From Spirodela intermedia (taxonomy: Eukaryota > Streptophyta > Magnoliopsida > Alismatales > Araceae), in assembly GCA_902729315.2 (NCBI GenBank), contig LR746268.1, forward strand, positions 8,167,501 through 8,231,500: a DNA stretch of 64,000 bases. Direction: 5' to 3'. This document shows positions 10,745 through 22,343 of this stretch, piece by piece. Every line of letters starts with the position of its first letter. Position 1 is the stretch's first letter. The notes under the pieces were generated by a model. The model was not told the DNA's origin. It did no database searches and worked only from the letters and a program-made list of their open reading frames with translations. The translations under genes were made by a program, and so were the position numbers.

Positions 10745-11079
10745 TGTTAAGACTTATAGTATTAAAATTTCTATATGTGTTTAGAAATTTTAATCATCAA
10801 GCTTTAGATTAGCTATATGATAACATTTTAAAGGTTATGCACAATATTATACTAAGATATATTTCACTCTATTGAGTAATATATTCTGTACTTGAGTTTG
10901 TTTGTACTTTGTTAGAATAGCTCACTAGGTCTATTTTAGATTTATTCTTTCCACATTCATATTCTTTCTCCACAATCTCTCCTTCCTCTCTCTCTCTTTC
11001 TTACTCTCTTCTATATAACATCATGTACTCCTCTTCTTCAATACATGAATTATAAGATTTCCTCTTCCTCTCGTCAACA
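10745..11079 (+). repeat. Candidate 5' LTR of the copia remnant
   Basis: Begins TGTTAAGACTT and ends TCGTCAACA, so it has the TG...CA ends of LTRs. It contains a CT-rich, TATATAA-bearing 3' half (around 10980-11050) typical of copia LTRs. Only one copy was found, so the start is inferred. Confidence 0.5.
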
Positions 11080-11092
11080 TAGTATCAAAGTC
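11080..11092 (+). other. Degenerate primer-binding site (initiator tRNA-Met type)
   Basis: TAGTATCAAAGTC directly follows the LTR end. The usual copia site, TGGTATCAGAGC, differs by a few substitutions. Confidence 0.5.
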
Positions 11093-11367
11093 ATAGGGTT
11101 TTTCTACCACCACCACTTCGCCTCCTCTCCTATCTTGGCGTCACATATCCTCTTTTGGCACAATCTCCCACAGCCCTACCTTGCGCATGTACCTAGGGCC
11201 CAGTCTATGTAGCCCTATATGCTTGCCGCACTTTCTACCACGTGTACTTGCGTGCCTATCTAGCGCTTGCCTAGCGTCATCCTGCATGCCCACCCAGTGT
11301 GCCACCACACATGCACCAATTGTAGACACTTGTGCACTCCTACCAGTGCCTCGTGCATTGCCTCACG

Positions 11368-11700
11368 ACGCCCCACGTGGCTCCAAGGACATCCCCTCCC
11401 AATGGCATCTCATCTCCCACTATTGCTCTCTGCAAAGGTACACATGTATGCACTAGACACCTCATTTCTCATTTCTCGACACCCTGTGTAGCTCCAAGGA
11501 CATCCCTTCTAAGTGTCATCTCATTTCTCATTATTGCTCTTCGTAAAAGTATATGTGCATGCACCAGACACCCCATTTCTCATCTCTTGGCGTCCCACGT
11601 GACTTTGGAGACATCCTCTTCTAACGTCATCTCATCTCCCACTATTACTCTCTGCAAAGGTACACATGCATGCACCAGAGACATCTTATTTCTCATTTTA
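11368..11700 (+). repeat. Three in-frame 111-bp tandem repeats
   Basis: Three tandem, diverged units of about 111 bp lie in one open frame (11332-11781, 149 codons). Each unit encodes a 37-residue block of the kind VAPRTS...ISSPTIALCKGTH..CTRH. They occupy the leader/gag position of the copia remnant. No known domain was recognised. Confidence 0.65.
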
Positions 11701-13177
11701 TTTCTTATGACTATCTTTTTCCTTTCTTTTGTACTTTTGCTCTTTTTGTGGCTTCAAGTTGATTCCATAATCATATGTTGAGGTTGCACAAGTACTTAAA
11801 TAGAAGGTGGCCATGAACTTGGAAGTGGATGTCTTAGTGTCTCAGAGAACTTGGACACTTGTATCTTGTCCACATGATGCCAACATCGTCACATGCAAGT
11901 GGGTTTTCACACTCAAGTCTAACCCAAATAGATCTATTGCACATTACAAGATTCGTTTGATTACTCATTGATTCATACAAGCCTATAACATTGATTACAT
12001 TCAGATGTTCTCTTTAGTAGTTTGGCTCAACTACATTCAAATGATACTCTCTTTGATGATAAATCGAATATGATCTTTATATCAATTAGATATTTCTAAT
12101 GTCTTTCTATATGGTGATATTGAAGAACATGTGTTTATAGAGCAATCTCTTAAGTATGTTATTTAGGATGAGTCATCGATGATGTATCTTTTGCAACATG
12201 ACATTTACAGACTTAAGTCCATATGGCTAGTTCACCAAGTTCAATAGTTTTCTGACATAATTTAGATTCTCACCATATTTTGCGGATTTCATAGTGTTTA
12301 CAAAGACTACTAAATCTAACATTATCATCCTAGTTGTTTATATGGACAACATTTTTATGATTGGAAGTAATGAAATAGACATTTAACCTACAAAATCATA
12401 CTTGCAACAACACTTTAGTATACAAGATTTGGAGAATCTAAGATACTTCCTCGAGATTTAGTTTGCTTATTAGAATAGTAAACTTGCTCTTTCTCAAAGA
12501 AAGTATGCTCTTGATAGGCTTCAAGAGACTCAATTACTTGAGTACAAGTAAGAGTCGTCATCCATGGGGTCACATCCACGCTTCTAAGTTATGTCTTCTA
12601 CTCTCTTAGAGGATGCTAATCAATATAGATGGTTATTAAGAAAGTTGATTTAGTTCACCATCATTCACCTCGACGTCATGTACATAATTAGTGTCCTTAA
12701 TTAATTCACATAAGAATCTCAACAAGTTCATTCAAAGGTAGTTTTAGGGAGAGGGCTTATTTATTGAAGACGAACATTTTCGAATTAAAGTCTACTCAAA
12801 TATAATTATTGTATATATATGAGTGACAACTTTGTTACATGTTACTCTATGAAGTAAAAGGTGGTATCTTGCTCTAATACTTAGTTTGAGTATCGCGTCA
12901 TGGTCGAGATAACGTGAGAAATAGTGTGACTTAATTCACTCTTAAAAAACTTTGGCATCTCATCTTCTATGTAAATACTTATTGATTATGATAATCAAGT
13001 CGACATTTCATTATTAGAAATACTACATTTCATAAGTGGAAGAAGTACGTTGAGATTGTTTATCATTATATATGGGATAAGATAATATTAAGTGTTAAAT
13101 TCTACTCCACAGGTTGTCTCATTAACTTGCAAACATCTTCATTGAAAGTCTTGTAAGAATCTTGATATGACTTAGTC

Positions 13178-14860
13178 GTTTTATAGTGAATCACGTAAAT
13201 TAAAAATTTACAAAACTATAAACTATTAATTTTTAGGTAGTTAAAATATTTATCAATAAATATATTACTTTTAAATCAATAAAATTTCTAAAAATAGTGA
13301 AAATTTCTAGGTCGATCACAAGGATGTAATATAATATTATATAATATTTCAAATTTTTCACAAAGAATATAATTTTTTATAAATTTTAAACTAAAAAATA
13401 AAAATAAAATATATTTAAAATTTACAAAAAAGGGTAATAAGAGTTGGGGGCATCAAGATGATATCAGCACCCAACAAATGTAAATTGTGTAGAAATAGAG
13501 TTCCGTCTAGTGATTCTTATGTAAGTGATTACAGATGTTTTAATTGGCTAAATTAAAATATGTAAAAGTCAGAAGAATCGTAATTGAATGAAGAGTAGTT
13601 TAAAATTTTTAAATCACACAAATTATCTCTAAATGAAGTGAAAATTAAGTTGAAAGTTGAAAAGTTAGACTTTCAACATCGCAGCAACGATGCATCGACA
13701 ATGTACTATAATCTTGAACATTCAAAAAGATTATCTTGTAGTGTCCATAGCCTTGAAGGTTTTTTTTAGACAAAGATAACATAGACAATCTCTAGATCTT
13801 TTTGTGAAGTCTAGAGATTAATAAATAAGTCTTCAAATTGTCTCTGACAGTTGTACCTAGTAGAATATAAAAATTGTTACTTTGCGGCTCTCTAATAGGT
13901 GTCAATTGACAAAAAAGAGTTGAATGAAAGTAGGATGTGTGTCAGAGAGCTTCATCCTTAGATCTGCACAGTAAAAAGAGGCTCTTCATCGCATCTAATA
14001 TGCACTCAAGAGATGACAACTTGTCTCTCGATATATCATCTTCTTTGCAATGACGACTTATTTGTTGATCAATCGGAAATGATTTACTTAATAGATTCAT
14101 GATCCTTATATTATGAATTGTTCAATAATTTTAGTAACAATACTCCGTGAATCGTGTTGACAAGATTTTCATCAAAGATCAAACGATTTTGGTGGACTTA
14201 ATCTTTTATTGATAATATGTAGAAAAGTCACAATTTAATCAGATAAAAATACAACTTTTGACTCTAGTAGGATTTAAACTCATGCCAGTCATCCGCCTAC
14301 ATAAGAGAGAGTAAATAAGTTCTCGAATATTATATAATGACGTTATCATGATATCTCGTTGTTATAAATAAGAAGTATTTTAGGTATTAAAATTATAAAA
14401 TTATTTTAGGAAAGGTGAAATTACCGATTTAGTCTCACATCAGTTATACAGAGGATTTTGAGATGAATATATAATAATATCATATTTAGAAGTAATGAGT
14501 CACTTTCTTGCATATGTATGACCATTCCTTACCCCATAGCTAGTTGGCCACTAGTGACGTAGAAGGAGTGTGACACACATATGTCCCCATCGATCTATAG
14601 CTACTTAAGCCCTTACTTGTGGCTCCACCCTGATTGTACTTCTGACCCACTTATAGGCTTGATTAATTGATAGGTTCACCCTCTTTTATTTATTTATTTT
14701 ATATTACTTTATTTATCTTCATTTATCTCAAAAATAAGATTATAAAAATTATATAAAATCACATAATTAACCAAAAAAGTAAATTAGTCAATTGAAAATC
14801 ACTTTTCATAATTTAACATAAATATAAACGTATTTATCATGAGTTAAGATTAAAGCTATA
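13178..14860 (+). repeat. 1.7-kb dispersed repeat, copy A
   Basis: AT-rich and non-coding. It shares an ordered series of blocks with 55731-57390 in the same orientation: AATCACGTAA/AATCACATAA at the start, CAAAGAATATAATTT, ATCTTTTTGTGAAGT, a GGATTT/CAAACT block and CATAAATATAA...TTTATCATGAGTTAAG near the end. A run resembling TTAGTCTCACATCAG near 14430 recalls motifs in plant LTRs. It may be a solo LTR or a non-autonomous element, but ends and target duplication could not be fixed. It directly abuts the copia remnant. Confidence 0.7.
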
Positions 14861-15439
14861 GGTGGATGTACCTTTTTGCATGATGATACACTCCACTTCT
14901 CATGGAAGTGTGATGATGGGAAACTTGAGTCTTATTAAGGGGGAGCAGGAAATGTAATGTTGAGATTCACATGGAAATGCCCTTGTTCTTTATGATTTCA
15001 TCATGCCCCTAAGATTAGGAGAAACATAATTAGGGGTGTAGTATTGGGATAATTAGGTTGTTGGCCTGTCTTTGACTCCAATAAGGTTGCGATAACAAAA
15101 TGTAGAAACATCATTTTCATTTATATTTAATACTTGTGACATGTCATGCTTGATTAACAATGACATTTATCATGTCATTTTCTCTATTGAAACATGTAAT
15201 ATATGACGTGCAAGATTAGGACATTAAAATAAAAATTCTATTGGAAATGATAATAATGCACTTAATTCTCCCTATTTACATCGATAGTGAGAAATATATG
15301 AAACTTTGGGTGCTAACCAAATTTAAAAATAAATATTTTAAAGTTGTTGAAAGATCACGTGATATTTTGAACTTACACATTTGAATTTCTATGATTTGAA
15401 TAATGTTCCGACAAGTAACAGCGTGGATTATTTGAATAA
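14861..15439. other. Intergenic with a possible polypurine tract and LTR edge
   Basis: AAGGGGGAG at 14937-14945 followed by TGTAATGTTG at 14953 looks like a retroelement polypurine tract and the start of a 3' LTR. No matching LTR was found. The rest is AT-rich and holds a short duplicated phrase (TTTGAATAATGTTC) near 15400 and 15435. Confidence 0.3.
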
Positions 15440-15619
15440 TGTTCTAACGAGTAGGTTATGGAGGTTTAGGGACTTAGAGACAGCCATCGGTGGAAGGCCA
15501 CCATCATAATAGACGTTCAAGTAGATCATCTCGGCGATGCCGAAGTCCCTCTTAATCCATAGGGTCTCCACCCAGCTGTTCTCCGGCAGGAATACGACGG
15601 GAAGAGAAATCGATACTCC
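15440..15619 (-). other. Unassigned exon-like open segment
   Basis: About 59 codons read openly on the minus strand with a natural amino-acid mix (SISLPVVFLPENSWVETLW, then KRDFGIAEMIYLNVYYDGG). The acceptor-like AAG just upstream and the surrounding non-coding DNA suggest one exon of a partial gene. I do not recognise the family, and no neighbouring exon was found. Confidence 0.3.
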
Positions 15620-15939
15620 TTGTGAATGCTCTGGAGTGATCTCAGGTTGGGGAAAAGCCCGTTAAATGATACAGTATCTTTATCTGCATTCGTGATGAAA
15701 TACGAAACAGATACTGTGGATGATTTGATGACGATCTAAACTTTTAGTCTCACGAAATCAAAGTCTTGAATAAGAAGCAAAAATAACATAATGTCAATAT
15801 TGAGCATATTCGCGGTGATGATTTCCCAGAGAATTTGAAGGATCCAATTCAATAAAAAACCGAGAATTCCTCAAGTTTTCTTATGAATCGATTGTTTCTG
15901 TGAACAAAGGCTTTCCTCCTCAACCAAAAAGAACTCGAT

Positions 15940-16187
15940 CTAAAGGAAACCAATAAGTGCCAGATCATAATCATGATATTGGCCCGGAGCTGGGTAAATC
16001 TCGCAAACTATGGATACGGGGGCGAGAAAGAGGGCTGCTGCCACCTGTTGGTAGAGGGAGAACTCGACGATGCCCATGCCGTCGTCGATTGCATCGTTGG
16101 AAATTATGTGCTGGCCTCCGTATATTATTCGTATGAGGAAGACAGAGTGGAAGATGCCATTCTCATATGAATACGTGGAAGACGCCA
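15940..16187 (-). pseudogene. Fragment of a WAT1-related (EamA) gene
   Basis: The minus strand encodes a segment matching the first helices of WAT1-like proteins: IIYGGQHIISNDAIDDG then GMGIVEFSLYQQVAAALFL and APVSIVCE. This corresponds to the end of exon 1 of the family. No upstream ATG with a signal-anchor start and none of the later exons could be found, so it is a partial copy or relic. It is not a recent duplicate of the intact WAT1-related gene at 5.8-7.9 kb, because the residues differ at many positions. Confidence 0.6.
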
Positions 16188-16446
16188 AGTGCGAGCGGAC
16201 ACCAGAAACAGCCGTCCTCCATCCTTCTCTTCCTACATATCCCTTTCTCCGTTTCCTCTCATCAACCTTAGGATATCAGGAAAAAAATCCCGCCACCCTG
16301 ATCATAAACATCAGCTGGCATGTTACTTTTTTAAGTCGAAGTCCACGGGGTTGGTGACTATACGCCTTCAAATCTTTCTTAACTAAGAATGGAAGCATCT
16401 TTAATGATAAACCGTGTGTTTTCTCGAATTCACCCGGTTTTCAGGC

Positions 16447-16596
16447 TCATTTTGGCAATTTCCAAATATAAGGCGCTAGATCTTGGATTTTCTCATCTGA
16501 CGAGTCGAATTTGGATGCGTTAGCAGGCTCCTCCATCGTCGACGGCTTCCTGGTCTTCTTTCCTCCTCCAGATACCACCTTCGCCTCATTCTTCAT
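16447..16596 (-). other. Short unassigned ORF (49 aa)
   Basis: Starts with ATG at 16596 (MKNEAKVVSGGGKKTRKPS) and has a Lys/Glu/Ser-rich composition with no stop until 16447-16449. Codon use looks natural, but there is no recognisable domain. It could be a lone exon or chance. Confidence 0.2.
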
Positions 16597-16787
16597 CGCC
16601 GGTTTTACTCTTACTTGAATGCAAACTCAACCTCGACGGCCCATGAAAAGAGAGGTCTAGCGCCGCCCTTTTCCACGCTCCAACTCATCCTCACGTCATC
16701 TCCTCGTCATTCTCGGCTTGAAATTTTTCATGTTATTCTGGTTTTAAGATTCATTTGTTCCGACAAGGGTGGCGTCATACGAGAAGT

Positions 16788-16790
<3 letters not shown>

Positions 16791-16862
<72 letters not shown>
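16791..16862. repeat. Compound (TC)n(AC)n microsatellite
   Basis: About 17 TC units run directly into about 19 AC units without interruption. Confidence 0.95.
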
Positions 16863-16866
<4 letters not shown>

Positions 16867-17770
16867 GGGTCAAGGGACTAGAAGAACGGGAGGAGTACAA
16901 ATGAGAGAGGGTAAACCTCTCCGATCTTTGGTATTTCATCATTTGGTCCTCCCTTACTTCTGCATTCATTGTGAACTTTCCCCGAGGCTGAATAGAGTGC
17001 AGGCGAGGGCGCCACAAGACAAGGAGGGAAGGTACGCCCTTACACATTGAGACATTGTACTTGGACGGAACATGTGCTCTTGAGTTAATGATATTAAATT
17101 GGCATATTATTAACATTAAAGTTAGTCATTAGTATAGTTCTTCATAGAATAATATGCAAAAATTCAATGATTTACATTCAGAAGGGCCCTAATAGATAGT
17201 AAAAGAATGTGACCACAAAATTCGTATGAAAGAAGCTCGTACCATGCAGTGCAGGCGCTACTCATCTGTGTGAACGTTGGGCCGTCCTGCCACTGGACGA
17301 GAATCTCAGCCGTTCGTCTACGGCATCGAGGAGGGGACCACCCGTTCGTCCGTCTGCGGACCCTTCTCTTCACCCCAGTTCCTGCGGTGTGCTCGTTGGG
17401 TCACGTGGACGCGTAGCAGCCACCCACGTTAGTTGACTTGTCTAGCATTGATTGCCCGAGGCGACCGCACGAGCGACGGTGGAACCTGCTATGAGACGTG
17501 TACAAAACGCACATACTCTCTCTCTCGTCCTGTCCCTGTCTCTCTCTTTCTCTCTCTCTCGCTCGTTAGATATCTGCTTTGAGGCCGAGTTGTTAGGCAT
17601 AGGCCTAATGGAGTTTATCTACAGATACTACATTATCACAGTGATGTCGAAATAACTAGTCCACCATCCATCGTTCGCTATTTTATCCCGAGTACGTCAA
17701 CACGGTATTTAAATGCGTGGAGATCGAGTTGGGATTCCCCATCGACTCCTCGGCTTTTAAATCCCTCCCT

Positions 17771-17824
<54 letters not shown>

Positions 17825-19604
17825 ATATATATGTAAATATAAACGCATATTAAATATAAGCATACTCAACCATCAGTGATTAAAGTTCAGTGCCTTCCAG
17901 GTCTTTTTCTTTCCCGCACACGCCATTTACCCAAGCCATGGAGAGAGAGAGAGAGAGAGAGGGAGGGAGCCCCAGGTTGACTTAGGGCTACGTCACGTTA
18001 CAGAGATGTAGTATTCCTCCGGCATGAAAGGTGGGAAAAAGGTCGCAGAGAAGGATGAATGGGTGGCACAGAAGATGAAGAACACAATCATCGGAACTAG
18101 CAACTACTCGAGTAAGCAGATGGCTCATTGGGTCTCTAGATTTGGATGTCTCCCGACCCAGAAAGTATCTACTTTTCCCTTACAATCTATGCGACGCGTT
18201 CATCTTACACTATTTATTCATGAGGAATCTTATCCTTTGACTCAACTTGGAGTAGTATTTGCTCAGAGTCGTCTGGGGTCTTGGCGTTTACTAGTTATAG
18301 CAAACGACAATATAAATAGACATTTATATATATATACGTAGCGAGAGAGAGAGAGAGGATTTTTGCAAACGGGGAGTCATGCCGTGTAGTCCCCCGGGTT
18401 TTCGACTGTGATACGAACTAGAATACGGTCAAACTCATGCTAAGTCAATGGATCAACACCCGATAAAAGTGCCATGTTTGGCCGGTCAACAATTGACCAA
18501 GTGAAAGACGAGAAGGATGCTGTGTAGAATACGTCCGGGTGAGCACAAGCCCGTGCTATTTATTTCATACTTGAAATTTCACGCAATGGAAGCAAGAGAA
18601 TTCTTCATGAGTCCCGGGGGGTGGGGCTTATTTGTCAACGGTAGGTCGCCGTTAGTTTCGGCCGTGGTCAACTCGAGTCGGCTTGAACGGCCCGAGGAAA
18701 TTTCCCATTAATCCTCTTATTCCCACTCTTTGCAAAAATGTTTCAAACTATAGTAAGAGTGGGAACGTTTCTCATGTATCCTAATTTTCGTAGATCAGAA
18801 GGTGACGACCAATTCCAAAACTAGACAGGGTATACTCACGTGAATCGACGTGTCAAAGTGGACATCTCAGCATTCATGGGAACTGCTTAGCGTGCCTGGT
18901 TCCGAGGGCACACAGGAACGGAACCTCGAAGAAGCCGGAGAGAGAGAGGCAGACACAGAAGTGCCAGCTGAACGGAAAGTGTCTGAAAGGTACGCGGCCG
19001 CCGCCCTCCGTTTCTCTCTCTCTCTCTCTGACGGAAGGAACAACGTCGTTACTCGGGCTTTCATAGACGTTACGGCGACGGGAAATTTGTATCCAAAGAA
19101 CATCCAGAGCCCGTGACGACATGAGCAAAGACGTCTCCTTTTTTTTATCCTCCACTGTGGTGGTCGCCCGCTCTTGTCACATTTCTTTGTCCTGAAGTGG
19201 ATTTAATGGATGGTGAGATCCGCTCCTCCTTCCCACCTGTCGATGGAGAGAGAGAGAGGTAGGTAGGTGAGGGTTGAGAGAGGAAGAAGGGGGTGACCCT
19301 TGAGAAAGATAGAGGTGAGGGAAAGAGAAAGCAGAAGTACAGAGGGTTGGGCGGTAGGGAGGGGAGAGGAGAGGGAGAGGACAGGAGGTGGTGAGAAGGA
19401 AGGGATCCAGGGAGAAGTGATCGGGGGCGAAAGTGAGGGTGATAGTCATGCCGATTCGTTCCTTGTTCAGACGCTTGGTGTTCGAGTTATTTGCCGCCCG
19501 TTGATTCCAGGGGGTTGACGAGGAGAGAGAAAGCCGGGTCTCCGAGGGGGGCTTCTCCGAGGGGTTCCCCGGTGGTTCGTGGGCGCGGGCTCAGAGCTCG
19601 AAAG
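16863..19604. other. Intergenic with several (CT)/(GA) tracts, then promoter/5'UTR of the tubby-like gene
   Basis: CT or GA tracts lie near 17517-17562, 17777-17821, 17941-17962 and 18340-18357. An open frame at 18024-18341 (105 codons, starting MKGGKKVAEKDEWVAQKMK) has an acceptable N-terminal composition but no recognised domain and a poor C-terminal half, so I do not call it a gene. An inverted repeat with 11-bp arms lies at 18720-18730 and 18755-18765. From about 19240 the DNA becomes purine-rich, then GC-rich, consistent with a transcribed leader. Confidence 0.45.
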
Positions 19605-20242
19605 GTGAGGCCTTGGAGCTCCTTTTCTGAGATTATTCCTGCCTTTTGTTCGAATTCGACTGGGTTCTCTTCGGAAATCTGGGAGCTGTTGTCGCTTCAT
19701 CTGGGTTCTCCGCGGTCGATTTCCGAGAAGCTCTGCTGAACGGTGCTGCTTTCTTTCGAAGCGGGGTTTTTTTTACCATTTTGGGTAACTCTGCGGAGTC
19801 TAACTTCCGGGTAGCTATCCTTTCCTCGCCCCCGCTTCTTCGGCATTCCTATCAGGTTTTTCCTTCGATCCACGGAGAAGGGCCACTGCTTATTGGTCGG
19901 GGTTCTTCTCCCCGGACTTGTGAAATATTACCCTTAATTTCCGTGATTTCTTGGAGCGAGAACGCATCTCTGCAAGCCTTTTGTGAACGATACTCTTCGG
20001 GGTTCTATTGAAAATATCGAGATTTCTGCATAGCTGCGGAAGATTGCGGACCTAGGGCAGGGGTTTTCGGAAGAACAGCCCTTCCCCCCTTCCCGTCAGT
20101 TCATATCGCTCAGGTGAAACCATGAAGATAATTCAATGGTTGGCCTGGGTAGGGTTCGCCGGAATCTGAACCTTTGCGTGGTCAAAATTATTGTTTTCAG
20201 ATTCCAACGCCAGCGCATGATGTTTTCTCCTCTGGGTTTCAG
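19605..20242 (+). other. Probable 5'UTR intron of the tubby-like gene
   Basis: A good donor (GAAAG/GTGAGG at 19605) and a pyrimidine-rich acceptor (GGGTTTCAG ending at 20242) bracket a T-rich stretch upstream of the ATG at 20363. This is inferred from splice-site quality alone. Confidence 0.4.
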
Positions 20243-20362
20243 TTCTCAGGAGCGGTCGCCTCCTCGCTGACTGATGGTTCTCTGAGGCTGTGATTTGAGG
20301 AATGGGTTCCCAGTGAGTTCCCGCCGGTGTCGTCCTCCTCCTCGTGATTCCAGCCGGCTCCC

Positions 20363-21954
20363 ATGTCGTTCCGGAGCATCCTCTCCGATGTGAGGGACAG
20401 CATCGGCAGCTTCTCCAGGAGACGCGGGATCGAGGTGAGAATCTCCGGCCTCTCCGGTCATCACCGGGGAAAATCGCAGGTCTCCGCCGATGAGTTTCCC
20501 GGCGGCCTCGCCGTGACCCAGCAGAGCCGCTGGGCCTGTCTGCCCCCGGAGCTGCTGCGGGACGTGATCAAGAGGTTGGAAGAGAGCGAGAGTTCCTGGC
20601 CGTCTCGCAAGCACGTCGTCGCCTGCGCCGCAGTCTGCACAGCGTGGAGGGAGATGTGCAAGGAGATCGTCAGCGGGCCGGAGTTCTGCGGGAAGCTTAC
20701 CTTCCCCGTCTCCCTGAAGCAGGTTTCCCTCCGCCCGTGTCTTATCTTTGCTCGTGGTTGAAACGATGGAAGTCAACGGCGGGGTTCTCAGCTCATCGAC
20801 GATCTCTCCCTCATCTTTGCAGCCGGGTCCTCGCGACGGAACCATCCAGTGCTTCATCAAGAGGGACAGGTCAAAGTCGAGATACCACCTCTTCCTGTGC
20901 CTCAGCCCTGGTAAGCGAAGTCCTCTTATTCCTGGTAAACAATTGCTTTTGAGCCGTCGCGCAGTCGAATCAAAAGTCAACTGAGACACTCACACGCTCC
21001 TCCTTGTCGAACTGCGCAGCCTTGCTCGCTGAGAACGGGAAGTTCCTCCTCTCCGCCAAGAGGTCGTCAGGAGCTTCCCGCACGGAGTATATCATCTCCA
21101 TGGACGCCGACAATATATCGAGATCCAGTAGTACCTACATTGGGAAGTTGAGGTGGGTGAAAATATCCATCATCTCCAGTGGTGGCGATTGTTTCTGGGG
21201 TTGACTTAGCCGGCAATCTCTCTCCCGCAGGTCGAATTTTCTGGGTACCAAGTTCGTCATCTACAACACGCAGCCGCCGTACAACGGCTCCGCCCTTCCG
21301 CCGCCTGGTCGCTCCAGTCGCCGGTTCTACTCCAAGGTCTCCCCCAAGGTGCCCACCGGCAACTACGGTATAGCTCAGGTGGCGTACGAGCTGAATGTCC
21401 TGGGGAAGCGCGGGCCGCGGCGGATGCGCTGCACCATGCACTCTATCCCGACGACCGCCCTTGACGTGGGCGGCAAGGTCCCCGGGCAGCCGGAGAAGCT
21501 CCTTAGCCGCTCCTTGGAGGACTCCTTCCGCAGCATGTCCTTCTCCAAGTACTCAGCCGTGGACCGCTCGGCGGACTTCGGCAGCGCGCGGTTCTCCGAC
21601 AGCGTCGGTGGCGCGGCGGAGGACGGCGGCGAAGAGGGGAAGGCGGTGCCGCTGGTGCTCCGCAACAAGGCCCCGAGGTGGCACGAGCAGCTTCAGTGCT
21701 GGTGCCTGAACTTCCGGGGGCGTGTCACCGTCGCGTCCGTGAAGAACTTCCAGCTCATTGCCGACGCGCAGCCGCAGGCCGCCGGCGCGCCGACGCCGTC
21801 GCAGCCGGCCCCGTCGGAGCACGACAAGATCATCCTTCAGTTCGGCAAGGTCGGGAAGGACACCTTCACCATGGATTACAGGTACCCGCTGTCGGCGTTC
21901 CAGGCGTTCGCCATCTGTCTGAGCAGCTTTGACACCAAGCTGGCCTGTGAATAG
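20363..21954 (+). CDS. Tubby-like F-box protein
   Basis: Four exons, 20363-20722, 20823-20910, 21020-21152 and 21231-21954, give 434 aa, typical for plant TLPs. The N-terminus ([20 protein letters not shown]) is the family signature. An F-box follows at about residues 56-111 ([32 protein letters not shown]). The tubby domain fills residues 121-434 with hallmark pieces [74 protein letters not shown] and [15 protein letters not shown]. Plant TLPs combine a phosphoinositide-binding tubby barrel, which tethers them to the plasma membrane, with an F-box that links to SKP1 of SCF ubiquitin ligases. An insertion rich in Ser, Gly and Glu (around 21480-21650) lies inside the tubby domain, as is usual in plants. 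The frame is intact, and a 5'UTR intron is likely. Confidence 0.95.
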
Positions 21955-22300
21955 AAGACGGTAAGGAAAGAAGAGAATACGGCAGGGAGGGGAAGTTCTC
22001 TGGTTGTTCGGTGTTCTTCCGGTTGACTGTTCGCGTGTGTCGGCTGTAATCTGTAACTGTGGTGCGGCATCTCTCCCTCCGCCATGATCTTTCTCTCGCT
22101 CGCCTTTCCTCCCCTCCCTCGGCCCTTCCCCTTGCCTTCCCAACATTCTTTCTCTGGTGTCGTCTTGGCATTAAAAGTGGAATCTTGGCCCTCCCTTGCT
22201 TCCAACCCTCTCTATCTTCTGAGACCCAAAGCTCGTCTTGGCTGGTTCTTTGCCGTTTCCATCGTGAACGACCAGAAGGCAGTTTACGCACGGATTGCAG

Positions 22301-22304
<4 letters not shown>

Positions 22305-22341
<37 letters not shown>
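22305..22341. repeat. (GA)n microsatellite in the downstream region of the tubby-like gene
   Basis: About 18 GA units, 350 bases after the tubby-like stop codon. The surrounding 21955-22668 holds 3'UTR and intergenic DNA with no other gene. Confidence 0.9.

Positions 22342-22343
<2 letters not shown>

Larger units (their letters stand above)
10745..13140 (+). mobile_element. Decayed Ty1-copia LTR retrotransposon (5' LTR plus partial pol)
   Basis: A candidate 5' LTR (10745-11079) is followed by a degenerate primer-binding site and, after an odd leader, a decayed pol. From 11813 the translation follows copia reverse transcriptase in order: WTLVSCPHDANIVTCKWVF, then NIDYIQMFSLVV, LDISNVFLYGD, the catalytic box read as VVYMDNIFMIGSN, then FSIQDLENLRYFLEI, LSQRKYALDRL and EDANQYRWLL. 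A tail resembling the copia LADIFTKPL region ends near 13140. Many stops and frame changes show it is long dead, and the YxDD box has become YMDN. Gag, protease and integrase are not recognisable and no 3' LTR was found. The element stops where a 1.7-kb repeat begins, so it is truncated or interrupted. Confidence 0.75.

Noticed and set aside
18024-18341. 105-codon plus-strand frame as a gene
   Set aside because: No domain and an implausible C-terminal half; flanked by microsatellites with no exon partner.
20246-20989. 247-codon open frame antisense to the tubby-like gene
   Set aside because: It is the shadow of GC-rich exons 1-2 on the other strand and spans their intron; no family features.
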